From UBA6163 sp031411655 (GTDB lineage Bacteria > Planctomycetota > Planctomycetia > Pirellulales > Pirellulaceae): a DNA stretch of 64,000 bases. Below the pieces are notes generated by a model. It was not told the DNA's origin. It did not search any database and was given only the letters and a program-made list of their open reading frames with translations. The stretch lies in contig JANOBM010000301.1 of assembly GCA_031411655.1 (NCBI GenBank), forward strand, positions 93,927 to 157,926. The letters are read 5' to 3'. Positions 43,205 to 52,541 of the stretch are shown here, piece after piece (the first letter of the stretch is position 1; every line of letters starts with the position of its first letter). The position numbers and the translations under genes are program-made.

Positions 43205-44104
43205 ATGACCACTCCCCGTCGAACGTTTCTCAATCAATTTCTTGGCGGCGGATTTGCCGTGATGGCCGTTTCAGGTCAGTGGCTGACCTCCAGTGTTTTT
43301 GGCGACGAACGAACACTGACCGAGCCGGTGCATCGCGTTGCGAGTGCTGCCAATACTCCAGCCGGGTCGCTTGCCAGGCCATTGGACACTGCGCTGCAGA
43401 TTGCAAGGGATGGTTTGGAGCAATGTCGCACGCAAATCAACGATTACACCGCTACGCTGGTCAAGCGAGAGAAGGTGGGCGATACCCTTGGCGAGCACGA
43501 GTTCATGTTCGTCAAAGTACGAAATCGGAAAATCGTGGACGGCCAGTTGATTCAGCCGCTTTCGGTTTACCTAACTTATCTAAAACCTGCCTCGGTGAAA
43601 GGTCGCGAAGTGATCTTCGTCGAGGGCAAAAACGATGGGAACATCATCGCGCACGAAGGCGGGTTCAAAGGTCGATTTCTGCCGACCGTTCCCTTGCCCC
43701 CCACGGGTATGCTCGCGATGCGCGGCCAGCGTTATCCGATTACCGAAATTGGGATTGAGAATTTAATCGTCAAATTGATCGAACGCGGGGAAACGGCGCG
43801 TCAGTACCCGGATGTGACTTGTACATTTCGCAAGAATGCGAAAGTCAAAGACCGTGTTTGTACGGTTCTCGAAGTGACCCAGCCTCATCGGCACCCTTCG
43901 CTCGAGTTTTACCAAGCCCAGGTATTTATCGACGACGCCTATAACATTCCCATAAGATACATCGCCTACGATTGGCCTGCCCGGCAAGGCGATCCGTTGC
44001 AGGTGATCGAGGAGTATAACTATCTCGACGTGAAGGTGAATGTCGGACTGACTGACGCGGACTTTGATCCAAATAGCCCGCAATACAATTTCTATTCGAA
44101 GTGA
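43205..44104 (+). CDS. DUF1571 family protein with Tat-type signal
   Basis: A 299-residue exported protein. The ATG at 43205 (residue 14 of the open frame) places a twin-arginine start right behind: TTPRRTFLNQFLGGGFAVMA, followed by a hydrophobic segment, so Tat export of a folded protein is likely. The DUF1571 body (about 60-299) has the family blocks YTATLVKREKVGD, PLSVYLTYLKPASVKGREV, FYQAQVFIDDAYNIPIRY and YNYLDVKVNVGLTDADFD. DUF1571 is a planctomycete-dominated family with no known activity; its beta-rich fold looks like a periplasmic lipid-binding or lipocalin-like domain, but that is inference. It is transcribed alone. Confidence 0.85.
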   Translation: MTTPRRTFLNQFLGGGFAVMAVSGQWLTSSVFGDERTLTEPVHRVASAANTPAGSLARPLDTALQIARDGLEQCRTQINDYTATLVKREKVGDTLGEHEFMFVKVRNRKIVDGQLIQPLSVYLTYLKPASVKGREVIFVEGKNDGNIIAHEGGFKGRFLPTVPLPPTGMLAMRGQRYPITEIGIENLIVKLIERGETARQYPDVTCTFRKNAKVKDRVCTVLEVTQPHRHPSLEFYQAQVFIDDAYNIPIRYIAYDWPARQGDPLQVIEEYNYLDVKVNVGLTDADFDPNSPQYNFYSK

Positions 44105-44158
44105 CGTTGGTTCGGCGGTTAGTTATGATGTGAGGAAATCCTCCTTTGGCAACTCACC

Positions 44159-47080
44159 ATGCATCCCGACGCTGGCGCCACGCCTCAGTCTCCCCTCACG
44201 CTCCCGTCGTCGACGGCCATGCAGCAGATGGTCGGCTCGATAGCTAACTATCAGTCGCTTGTAGATAGTTTGCCGTTTTGCCTTTTGATCAAAGGTGTCG
44301 ATGGGCGAAGGATCTTTGCGAATAAGGCGTATCTGGATTTTCGGCAATGCTCACTGGAGGACATTCTCGGTAAGCGTGATGCAGATCTCTTTTCACCTGA
44401 ATTGGCAAGGCAATTCGAAGAGGACGACCTGCATGTTCTCGCGACCGGACAGGCCTTCGAGGGAATTGAGGAGTCTCAGGGGCCCGATGGAAGTCAACGA
44501 TGGATCGAGCGATTCAAATGCCCGTTGAGAGATACCGCTGGAAAAATCTGTGGCATCCAGCTTCTCTTCTGGGATGTGACCGCGCGAAAGGTAGCGGAGT
44601 TTCATCGTGATCGTGAACGGCGATTGCTTCAGACGCTGCTCGATAACATTCCTGATAGTATCTATTTCAAAGACCAGGACAGTCGCTTCATTCGCGTCAG
44701 TGCGGGGATGGCCAACAAGTTCCGACTCGAAAGTACGGATGCGGTAGCCGGACTTACCGATGCAGATATCTTCACCCACGAGCACGCTGCTCGGGCGAGA
44801 GAAGACGAAGTCGAAATCATGCGAACGGGCAAACCGATCGTGTCACTCGTTGAACGTGAGACTTGGCACGATCGTGAGGATACTTGGTGCTCGACTACAA
44901 AAATGCCGCTCAATGATGAGTATGGCAATGTGATCGGGACGTTTGGCATCTCAAGGGACATCACCGACCTAAAGAAAACGCAGGACGAACTCGCCGGCGC
45001 ACGAGATGCCGCTGACCAAGCCAATCGCGCGAAAAGTGATTTCTTGGCCAACATGAGCCATGAGATTCGTACACCGATGAATGCGATCATTGGGATATCA
45101 GAGCTGTTGTCACAAACGTCACTGAGTCGTGATCAGAGAGACTTGCTTGACTTGGTTCGTGAAGCTGCTGATTCTTTGCTAAGGTTGCTCAATGACATTC
45201 TTGATTTTTCAAAGATCGAAGCCAGTCGACTTGAGTTGGAGCACATTCCCTTCTCTCTTCGAGATTGCATTGGAAAAACAGGTCAGACGCTATCGTTGCG
45301 AGCCGCCCAGCAGGGTCTTGAACTAGTCTGTCGCGTCGCGCCCGATGTGCCCGATCGGCTGCTTGGTGATCCAGGCCGGTTGCGTCAGATCTTGATCAAC
45401 TTGATTGGAAATGCGATCAAATTCACTGAGCGAGGCGAGGTCTTCGTGGATGTAAGTCGCGTTCCCAACCAGCCGTCCGAACCTAGCACCGAGGATTCAT
45501 CACGTCCTATCCTGCTCCAATTCAGCGTTCGCGATACAGGTATCGGGATTCCAAAGGAAAAACAAAGTTTGGTGCTGGAGCCATTCACCCAGGCAGATAG
45601 TTCGACAACGCGACGTTACGGAGGCACTGGACTAGGGTTATCCATCTCCGCAGAGCTCGCCCGATTGATGGGCGGTACGCTCTGGCTTGAAAGTGAAGTC
45701 AATGTTGGCACGACTTTCTACTTTACTACACGACTCGAGATTGCCGCCAATCAGATCGCTGCCCATGCCGGCGCGATCATTGATCTGAAGGGTTTGAGGG
45801 TTCTCGTCGTTGATGACAACCAAACCAATCGTCGGATACTCAAAGAGATTTTACTGTCTTGGGGCTTTCAACCCGAATTGGCTTCGAGCGGTCGCGAAGC
45901 GATCGACTTAATAAACGGTGCCGAAGCTCGCCAATCGCTTTATAGCTTGGCGATACTTGACTGCATGATGCCTGAGATGGACGGGTTCGAATTGGCGGTC
46001 AGAATTCGTGAAATGTTTGATGCGGCCAAAATCCGACTGATCATACTTTCCTCGGCGGCGCGAGTCGGCGATTCCGAGCGGTGCGAACGGATAGGTATCT
46101 CACGTTACTTGACGAAGCCGGTCATTCAGTCCGAGTTGCTCGATGCTGTAATTCAAGTGATGCAAGATGGGCGTGTGATTGAGCCGTCGACGCAAAGCGC
46201 GAAGATCGCACCATGTCGTCCTTTGAGAGTCTTGCTTGCCGAAGATGGATTGGCAAACCGGATTGTTGCCAAAGGGTTGCTTGAAGCGGGAGGTCATGAA
46301 GTTTTGGTAGCCGGTGACGGTCAAATCGCGATCGACCTCTGGGAACGGGAGCGACCAGATTTGATCCTAATGGACATGCACATGCCCAACGTCGATGGGC
46401 TCCAAGCGACTCAGGAAATTCGCCGGCGTGAAGCACGGGACGGCATGGCTCCCGTTCCTATTGTTGCAATTACCGCCGCTGCAATGCCGGAGGACACTCG
46501 CGTTTGTCTGCAATCTGGCATGAATGCCTTTCTTGCCAAACCGCTCCAGCCAGAGCAGCTTTATGAGACGCTTGCCGAATTTGCATCGGCGAAGGCTAGT
46601 CAGCCTCAAGGAGATGCGGGTCATACTCCACCGCTTGTCGAAACGCCGGATCCGATTGTCGTTCCGACAGCCAGTCGACAAGAAAGCCATTCCAGTATCC
46701 CACTGACACGGACAGATGTACTGGATATGGGCGCTGCATTGAAACGTGTTCCTGGTGGAATGGCCGGCATAAGGCGATTATGCGATGTTTTTCACCTCGA
46801 GTGTGAGCAATTACTCGCCGCGATGAGCGCTGCGATCGATCGAAATGATGCGGCGGAAGTCCTTCGCGCTTCACATACGATCAAGGGTTCTGCGAAACTC
46901 TTTTCTGCAGCCAGAGTAAGCTCGGTGGCATTAGACATCGAACAGTCAGCTAAGCAAGGTGATCTGACGAACACTCCTCGCTTGTATCGAATTCTAAAGT
47001 CTGAAATCGCAGAACTGCGGGCCGCACTCGATCTTCAACTGAGTCAGTCCGACGCGGTCGAATCGCCGCCGAAATCTTGA
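44159..47080 (+). CDS. Hybrid histidine kinase: PAS-PAS-HisKA-HATPase-REC-REC-HPt
   Basis: A 973-residue soluble sensor of the BarA/ArcB type. Two PAS domains (about 20-145 and 155-275; YQSLVDSLPFCLLIKGVDG and LLQTLLDNIPDSIYFKDQD) precede HisKA with the acceptor His in NMSHEIRTPMNAIIG near residue 302. The ATPase shows LIGNAIKFTERGEV, VRDTGIGIP and RYGGTGLGLSIS. REC1 has Asp in LDCMMPEMDG near 600; REC2 has Asp in LMDMHMPNVDG near 738; HPt has ASHTIKGSAKLFSA near residue 906. All acceptor residues are present. No transmembrane segment is visible, so the input is probably cytoplasmic, via the PAS domains. An inverted repeat (GAGGA/TCCTC at 44132-44143) lies before the ATG. Confidence 0.95.
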   Translation: MHPDAGATPQSPLTLPSSTAMQQMVGSIANYQSLVDSLPFCLLIKGVDGRRIFANKAYLDFRQCSLEDILGKRDADLFSPELARQFEEDDLHVLATGQAFEGIEESQGPDGSQRWIERFKCPLRDTAGKICGIQLLFWDVTARKVAEFHRDRERRLLQTLLDNIPDSIYFKDQDSRFIRVSAGMANKFRLESTDAVAGLTDADIFTHEHAARAREDEVEIMRTGKPIVSLVERETWHDREDTWCSTTKMPLNDEYGNVIGTFGISRDITDLKKTQDELAGARDAADQANRAKSDFLANMSHEIRTPMNAIIGISELLSQTSLSRDQRDLLDLVREAADSLLRLLNDILDFSKIEASRLELEHIPFSLRDCIGKTGQTLSLRAAQQGLELVCRVAPDVPDRLLGDPGRLRQILINLIGNAIKFTERGEVFVDVSRVPNQPSEPSTEDSSRPILLQFSVRDTGIGIPKEKQSLVLEPFTQADSSTTRRYGGTGLGLSISAELARLMGGTLWLESEVNVGTTFYFTTRLEIAANQIAAHAGAIIDLKGLRVLVVDDNQTNRRILKEILLSWGFQPELASSGREAIDLINGAEARQSLYSLAILDCMMPEMDGFELAVRIREMFDAAKIRLIILSSAARVGDSERCERIGISRYLTKPVIQSELLDAVIQVMQDGRVIEPSTQSAKIAPCRPLRVLLAEDGLANRIVAKGLLEAGGHEVLVAGDGQIAIDLWERERPDLILMDMHMPNVDGLQATQEIRRREARDGMAPVPIVAITAAAMPEDTRVCLQSGMNAFLAKPLQPEQLYETLAEFASAKASQPQGDAGHTPPLVETPDPIVVPTASRQESHSSIPLTRTDVLDMGAALKRVPGGMAGIRRLCDVFHLECEQLLAAMSAAIDRNDAAEVLRASHTIKGSAKLFSAARVSSVALDIEQSAKQGDLTNTPRLYRILKSEIAELRAALDLQLSQSDAVESPPKS

Positions 47081-47163
47081 TTATGGAAAAAGCTACGTCG
47101 CGATGGTTCTGTTGCGTTGAATTCGAATTTGTACCAGCATAAAACTCTAGCTCATCGGTTTGT

Positions 47164-48438
47164 TCAAGCGAGAAGGCTTCGAATGGGTGTTCCATCATGG
47201 GCGACCTTGAAGGGACGCCCCGTCGGGGAGAAGACTTCTTGCTCCAACGGTAGGCCCAAAGCCGCGGCAATGGTGGCATTCAAGTCGGATGGTGTGACAC
47301 CGTCGCTTTCCACGGAGTGGCCTGCCGCATCGGACTTTCCATAAAACTGCCCCGTACGAATCGCTCCGCCGGCAAGTACAGTTGAAAACGCTGCGGGGTG
47401 ATGATCGCGTCCGGCGTTATAATTCAGCCCCGGTGACCGCCCAAACTCGGTCGCTAGGACGACCAAGGTTTCATCCAGAAGGCCGCTAGCCGCTAGGTCT
47501 TGCAGTAAGTTTCCAATCGCACGATCGATGATGGCCGCACGACTGGGGAGCGCACCGCTGTTGTAAATTGCACTGTGCATATCCCAGCCACCGCATGTTA
47601 CTTCGACACATCGCACATTGCTTTCGATCAGTCTTTTCGCAAGAAGGCAACCCTGACCAAACGCGTCGCGACCGTATCGATCACGGACGTCTGCTTTTTC
47701 CTCTGCCAGGTCGAATGCCTTTAGGTCACCGCTGGTCAGTAGGCTTGTCGCTTCGGTGTAGAGATCGTTGTAAGCGGAAACTTGTTTGTCCTGAAACTTA
47801 GATCGAAATTTCTTGTCAAATAAATTGATGAGTTCCATTCGAGTTTCAAACGACGCTTCGGTCAGGTATCCAGGGGACTGAGTGTTTTCTAGGCCGCGGT
47901 TGGGGTCACCGATGGGCAATGGGCTAAATGAAGGATCGAGAAATCCACAAGACGGATGACGCGCCGGCGCACTGATCATTACCGTATCGGGTAACGATTT
48001 GTTCTGTCGACCTAAGAATTTTTGAATCCATGGGCCGAGCGATGGGTGTCGTTCGGTTGCTATGGGATCGTAGCTTGTCCGCATGAGATACTCGCCCGCT
48101 TCGTGGTCGGCGGTTTGCGTATTCATGGAGCGTATCACAGCAAGCTTATCGAATTGGCTTGCAAGCGTAGGAAGGTGCTGACTGATTTGGCAACCTGGCA
48201 CCTTGGTCGATATCGCTTGAGTACTTCCTTGGTTGGGATGTCCGGGCTTGAGATCGAAGGTGTCGATGTGGGTCATCCCTCCCGCCATGAAGAGATAAAT
48301 CAAGCGTTTAGCCTTCGCACCGCTGACCGATTGAGCCATGACGGCTTGGTCGAGGTTTGGGAAAAGGCTCACACCAAGTGTCGCCTGGGCAGCATAAGTT
48401 ACGAAGGATCGACGGTCGATTGGTGCTAAATGAAGCAT
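47164..48438 (-). CDS. DUF1501 protein with Tat signal
   Basis: A 424-residue exported protein of the DUF1501 (sulfatase-like, alkaline-phosphatase superfamily) group that is expanded in planctomycetes. The ATG at 48438 puts the twin-arginine motif (DRRSFVTYAAQATLG) at the start; an in-frame TTG at 48456 lies directly after the upstream stop. Blocks: LIYLFMAGGMTHIDTFDLK, VISAPARHPSCGFLDP (seen as MISAPARHPSCGFLDP), RCVEVTCGGWDMHSAIYN, LVVLATEFGRSPGLNYNAGR and GDHHPAAFSTVLAGG (seen as RDHHPAAFSTVLAGG). It is the usual partner of the DUF1549/1553 protein beside it. Possible glycan or lipid polymer degradation; activity has not been shown. Confidence 0.9.
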   Translation of the reverse strand: MLHLAPIDRRSFVTYAAQATLGVSLFPNLDQAVMAQSVSGAKAKRLIYLFMAGGMTHIDTFDLKPGHPNQGSTQAISTKVPGCQISQHLPTLASQFDKLAVIRSMNTQTADHEAGEYLMRTSYDPIATERHPSLGPWIQKFLGRQNKSLPDTVMISAPARHPSCGFLDPSFSPLPIGDPNRGLENTQSPGYLTEASFETRMELINLFDKKFRSKFQDKQVSAYNDLYTEATSLLTSGDLKAFDLAEEKADVRDRYGRDAFGQGCLLAKRLIESNVRCVEVTCGGWDMHSAIYNSGALPSRAAIIDRAIGNLLQDLAASGLLDETLVVLATEFGRSPGLNYNAGRDHHPAAFSTVLAGGAIRTGQFYGKSDAAGHSVESDGVTPSDLNATIAAALGLPLEQEVFSPTGRPFKVAHDGTPIRSLLA

Positions 48439-48456
48439 AGTTTCGTGTAGCCGCAA

Positions 48457-51381
48457 TTATTGGATGAAAAGGAATTCGCGTGTGTTTACGAGTGACCAAA
48501 CGACATTGCCGTAGCCAGCTGCACCTTTCTCTTTGACTTCCTGCATGGCACGATTGAGTTCTTCTGGGTCGGGTGCTCGGCTTAGGATTGTCAGGAATGC
48601 CGTGCGAATACCATCGTCCACCGATTTGCGTCTCATGATGTTGTTGTAGATAGTCGAGTTCTCTTCGAGAAGCATGTGAGAGATGGGCCCATTGAGCATG
48701 AACAGGATCTGCGGCACTGACCCATCGGTTGATGAAGCCGCGATGAGCTCACGATCGGACTGGCCAAACATTCGTAGAAAGTGATTGGCCGGGATCGGGG
48801 ACGGAAGCTCAGAGGCGCGTGCAAGCAACTCTCCCCGAAACATAAACTTGCTCTTGTATTCGTTGCTCAACTGCTCCAGTTGATAGCTGGTTGGTTCGGA
48901 TGCGATCACTTCCTTGGCGGTGATGGTCTGGAAGTTAAATTTGATCGCTTTGGCCTTAATCGTCGCCTTCGGTTCGCGGTATTCATTGTTTTCGGTGGCC
49001 AGCGTAATGAAGGAATCCCAGGCTTGTTCTGCGGTGATACGGCGTAAAATCGGACCCGGGAAGTGGTATGGTTGTCCGGGGAGTATCGGCTCGGTGCAAG
49101 CTTGTCGCTGGTACGTCTCGGTGTTAAACAGGATTCGTAAGTATTCCTTCATATCGAAGTTGAGACGTACCATCTCGGATTCTAAGAATGTCATCAGCTC
49201 AGGGTTTTCCGCAACTGTTTCATCCTTGATGTCGTCGACGGGCTCAAATTGTCCGCGACCAAAGACCTGCTTCCATAAACGGTTAGAGATCGTTTTTGCG
49301 AAACGCGGATTGTTTTTGGAGACGAGCCATCTCGCAAACGCACGGCGCGGAGGTTCGTTCTCCTTTACTTCGGCAGGGCTTCCAAAAAGCGTCCTCGGCA
49401 GAATCACCTCCTCGGGTTTACCGTCGTCATACGCATAGTCTTTGGGGAGTTGAATGGAACGTTTCGCATCATCGTGCAGGACCATCATATTCATCTGAAT
49501 CATGCGATCGAAGCGATAGGTGTTGTTGCGACGATCTTCTTCCTCTTGTTCGATGGAATCAAATTCACTCCGAAGTCTTTTCATCGGATCTTCGGGAAAA
49601 AATTTCTTTTCGCCGCCGTGCGTGGAGTTTTGAGTGCCGAAGGTGAACGCAGCCATTTGATAGAACTCCTTTTGCGTCCAACGATCAAAAGGATGGTTGT
49701 GACACTGCGCACATCCGATTCGTGTCCCGAGGAAAATTCGGAGAGTGTTGTTCATGACATCCAGAGGCATACCCGGGTCGCGCTGAAGATAGCCAGTCGC
49801 TGGCGTGTCCCAAATACGACCCTGGGCGGCAAGCATTTCATAGACGAGCTTGTTCCACGGTTTGTTCTCGGCTAATGATTGCTTGAGATATTGGCGGAAA
49901 GGTTCTCCTCGAACGTTGCCATTCAACTCATCCTTGTAGCGGAGCGTATCGGCCCAGTAGTTGAAGTAGTGGCTTGCGTATCCGTCACCACTGAGCAATG
50001 CGTCGATCAACACAGAACGTTTGTCAGGATTGTCGGAGTTCAGGAATCCTGTCACTTGTCGAAACGTGGGAATCGTCCCAGTCACGTCGAGATAGATTCG
50101 CCTTACAAACTGCTCATCGGTAAGCGGTGGATTGGCCTGAACTTGATGGGCGACATAGTTTTTTGCGACCAATCGATCGATACTCGCTGCACTTTCTTTG
50201 ATCCCAACGAGTCCAAGTGGGTCGACTGGTTTCGAAGATACTGTAAAGCGTCTCGCCCTGGCCTCTTCGACGTCAAAAGCGTTCTTCTTGTCGTCTTTCG
50301 TTGGCTTTGGAGTTAATTCACGAACCCGCTGTGCGTCGGCTTGCATGTCTTCCGCGGCACCCAGATTACGGTAGCAAGCGAGTCTTCCCTGGTAGGCAAC
50401 CAGCAATTTTTCGTCCATTTCTATCGCTTTACTGAAGTCAGCAACTGCCAACTCGTACAGCTTTTGCCCTTGGAAATATTGGCCGCGACACAGATACGTG
50501 TCAGCCGTTGGCGATAGGTCGACGGCTCGATCAAAGTATGCCTTGGCTTCCTCTCCTTTGTTTTGTTCAATCAGGCAGCGCCCTTTGAGGAGGTTTGCCC
50601 TTTCGCACCGAGGGTTGCTGGCGATGGCGGCATCGAGATCGGCCAATGCACGGTCCATCTCGCGGTTGAGCGCATAAAGGATTGCTCGGTCGCAAAGGGC
50701 CTCAGCATGGTTGGGGGCTAATTCGATAGCTCGCTGAACATCTTTGATCGCATCGGGCAATTGATTCTTGGCGATGTAGGCTGACGCACGCCTCTGAAAG
50801 CCATCGGCGAGAGATCCATTGAGCTCGATCGCCTTCGTTTCATCCGCGATGGCCTGGTCCAAGTTTCCCTTGGATCCGTACGCTAATCCGCGTAGGGAGT
50901 AGGACTGAGCATCTTTCTCATCGATTCCAATCGCTCGGTTGCAAGAGTTGATGGCTTTATCGAATTCTTTTCTGGCGATGTAGGCTTCTGCACGAGCGCG
51001 ATGCGGAGCGATGTCATCGGGTTGTTCCAGCGTCGCCAAATAAGCTGCATCAACCGCCTTGAGATATTGCCCCGACTTGTAGTAGGCAATGGATTGCGTT
51101 GTCAAAGCTTGCGCTCGAATCACAAGAAATTCGGAGTTGCGTTCGGGCTGTTCGAGCAGCGTGGCGCACTCGGAAATCGCACCGTCGAAGTCGCCGACGC
51201 TCAGCTTCACTTTTGCGTTATCGAACTGAGAGCGAATCGAATCCAACTTCGCTCCTAGTTCCGGCGAAAGCGAAGACTCTTGGCCAATCGACGGTGCCCC
51301 CAGGCATCCGAGTGCGAGCAATAGCGAGAAAAAGCATCGCACAGCGGCAGGAATGGGCCATTTTTGGGGGATTTTTAGCAT
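48457..51381 (-). CDS. TPR-DUF1549-DUF1553 protein with a CxxCH motif
   Basis: A 974-residue secreted protein. A signal peptide (RCFFSLLLALGCLGAPSIG) is followed by about nine TPR units (residues 30-340; for example SLRGLAYGSKGNLDQAIAD, AYQGRLACYRNLGAAED), then DUF1549 (about 390-600; IYLDVTGTIPTFRQVTGFL and GCAQCHNHPFDRW with a CAQCH haem-like motif near 555) and DUF1553 (about 680-960; RAFARWLVSKNNPRFAKTIS, FLESEMVRLNFDMKEYLR). More often the front of such proteins is a cytochrome-like PSCyt domain; here it is a TPR array. It lies in front of DUF1501 with no gap. The pair is a planctomycete hallmark, thought to act on polymers or in redox chemistry at the envelope. Confidence 0.9.
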   Translation of the reverse strand: MLKIPQKWPIPAAVRCFFSLLLALGCLGAPSIGQESSLSPELGAKLDSIRSQFDNAKVKLSVGDFDGAISECATLLEQPERNSEFLVIRAQALTTQSIAYYKSGQYLKAVDAAYLATLEQPDDIAPHRARAEAYIARKEFDKAINSCNRAIGIDEKDAQSYSLRGLAYGSKGNLDQAIADETKAIELNGSLADGFQRRASAYIAKNQLPDAIKDVQRAIELAPNHAEALCDRAILYALNREMDRALADLDAAIASNPRCERANLLKGRCLIEQNKGEEAKAYFDRAVDLSPTADTYLCRGQYFQGQKLYELAVADFSKAIEMDEKLLVAYQGRLACYRNLGAAEDMQADAQRVRELTPKPTKDDKKNAFDVEEARARRFTVSSKPVDPLGLVGIKESAASIDRLVAKNYVAHQVQANPPLTDEQFVRRIYLDVTGTIPTFRQVTGFLNSDNPDKRSVLIDALLSGDGYASHYFNYWADTLRYKDELNGNVRGEPFRQYLKQSLAENKPWNKLVYEMLAAQGRIWDTPATGYLQRDPGMPLDVMNNTLRIFLGTRIGCAQCHNHPFDRWTQKEFYQMAAFTFGTQNSTHGGEKKFFPEDPMKRLRSEFDSIEQEEEDRRNNTYRFDRMIQMNMMVLHDDAKRSIQLPKDYAYDDGKPEEVILPRTLFGSPAEVKENEPPRRAFARWLVSKNNPRFAKTISNRLWKQVFGRGQFEPVDDIKDETVAENPELMTFLESEMVRLNFDMKEYLRILFNTETYQRQACTEPILPGQPYHFPGPILRRITAEQAWDSFITLATENNEYREPKATIKAKAIKFNFQTITAKEVIASEPTSYQLEQLSNEYKSKFMFRGELLARASELPSPIPANHFLRMFGQSDRELIAASSTDGSVPQILFMLNGPISHMLLEENSTIYNNIMRRKSVDDGIRTAFLTILSRAPDPEELNRAMQEVKEKGAAGYGNVVWSLVNTREFLFIQ

Positions 51382-51789
51382 TGATCCAATCTCACAAATG
51401 CCTAGCGGTCGAAAAGTATAAAGATCGCTCTAGCCAACGATTCTGGGTGCATCGGGATAGAGGGCGCGTCGTGTCGGACACAACTGGGCGTTCTTTCGCA
51501 TTGTGTCCACTTGAATGGCGTGTTGATAGCCCTTTTGCGTTAATAAAGGCCAGCGAGTTCACAAATGGCTAACGCGATTATCTTGGGCGCGGCTGAAGGC
51601 CTGTCGACCTGGCGGTGATTTTTCACCTAGCATGTAGCGGCATGTATCGGTCACTGGGTTCGTTTCTGGCGTGGCGATGGCAGCGGTGAACGTGCCCGCT
51701 GTCAGCTTCCCTTCACGATCGATAACCAACACAATTGCGCGAACTGCGCGCGATGCCCGGGCGAAAATACAGCCTGTCTACGATCGAAA
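51382..51789. other. Intergenic region with a possible short frame
   Basis: About 400 bp between divergent genes. The only coding-like signal is a 57-codon minus-strand frame at 51559-51732 (listed separately). No RNA gene is seen. Confidence 0.4.
51559..51732 (-). pseudogene. Short protein-like frame, perhaps a gene remnant
   Basis: GTG at 51732 to TGA at 51559. The translation is unusually protein-like for this size: VLVIDREGKLTAGTFTAAIA, then TPETNPVTDTCRYMLGEKSP. It has a beta-strand then a loop, no low-complexity, and an amino-acid mix like a folded protein fragment. There is no upstream or downstream extension in this frame (TAG at 51778). It could be the remains of a longer gene or a small active gene. 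I do not recognise the family. Confidence 0.25.
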
Positions 51790-52356
51790 ATGCCAATATC
51801 TGCCGTCACCTACCAGGACCCGGTCGACTTGATTTGGACGGAGACGGCCAAGTCGCTTGGCATCGTGGTGGTTCGGAGTAGTGAGGTTTTTGCCTCTTGG
51901 GATGGGGTTTCCATCCTCTCGATTGGCGCCGCCGATACGCTCGACCCCAATGACTCGTTGGCTCAGATGATCCTTCATGAGTTATGTCACTTGCTCGTGG
52001 AAGGTCCCGAGGCGATGCACAAGCCGGACTGGGGCATTCAGAATGGGAATATCGCCTATCGCGTTCACGAGCATGCCTGCCTTCGACTCCAAGCGGCTCT
52101 GGCCGATACCGTGGGTTTAAGAAGCTTTTTTGCAGCCACCACAGTATTTCGCAAGTACTACGATCGACTCCCGACCGATCCGCTTGGTGATGGGGCTGAC
52201 CCGGCGATTCCTCTTGCGAGACGTGCCTGGGCGCGTTCCCGCGAGGCGCCGTTCGGGCGGGCGTTGGATCGATCGCTGGCAATGACCGCGGCCATCGCCG
52301 AATTGCTGCGCCCGCTCGCTCCAGAGACTTCATTATGGTCAATGTCGCAGGGATAA
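51790..52356 (+). CDS. Small HExxH-containing protein, possible minigluzincin-like peptidase
   Basis: A 188-residue soluble protein. The centre holds LAQMILHELCHLLVEGPEAM: His63-Glu64-x-x-His67 in a predicted helix, quoted in part (MILHELCHLLVEG). A second block RVHEHACLRLQAALAD gives Glu94, at 27 residues after the last His, a suitable distance for the third zinc ligand of gluzincin-type peptidases. The region before is a short strand pair (DGVSILSIGAADTLDPNDS). No signal peptide is visible, so it is likely cytoplasmic. It is convergent with nothing and lies upstream of alaS with a 185-bp gap. Activity and substrate unknown. Confidence 0.65.
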   Translation: MPISAVTYQDPVDLIWTETAKSLGIVVVRSSEVFASWDGVSILSIGAADTLDPNDSLAQMILHELCHLLVEGPEAMHKPDWGIQNGNIAYRVHEHACLRLQAALADTVGLRSFFAATTVFRKYYDRLPTDPLGDGADPAIPLARRAWARSREAPFGRALDRSLAMTAAIAELLRPLAPETSLWSMSQG

Positions 52357-52541
52357 TCCGGCGCGCGCTCTAGGGTCACTTGTGAGGCAGACGCGAACCA
52401 GGACGTCGCCAAACTTCAGTCGGGAAAACCGATTTGCTGAACCCGTTTTGGTTCGGTTCCGGGCTAGACGCTCTCCGGGTATATTCTCGCGTGAATTCGG
52501 TCATGAGGCCGATGCTCCGCTCCGTATTGGCACCTGATGCG

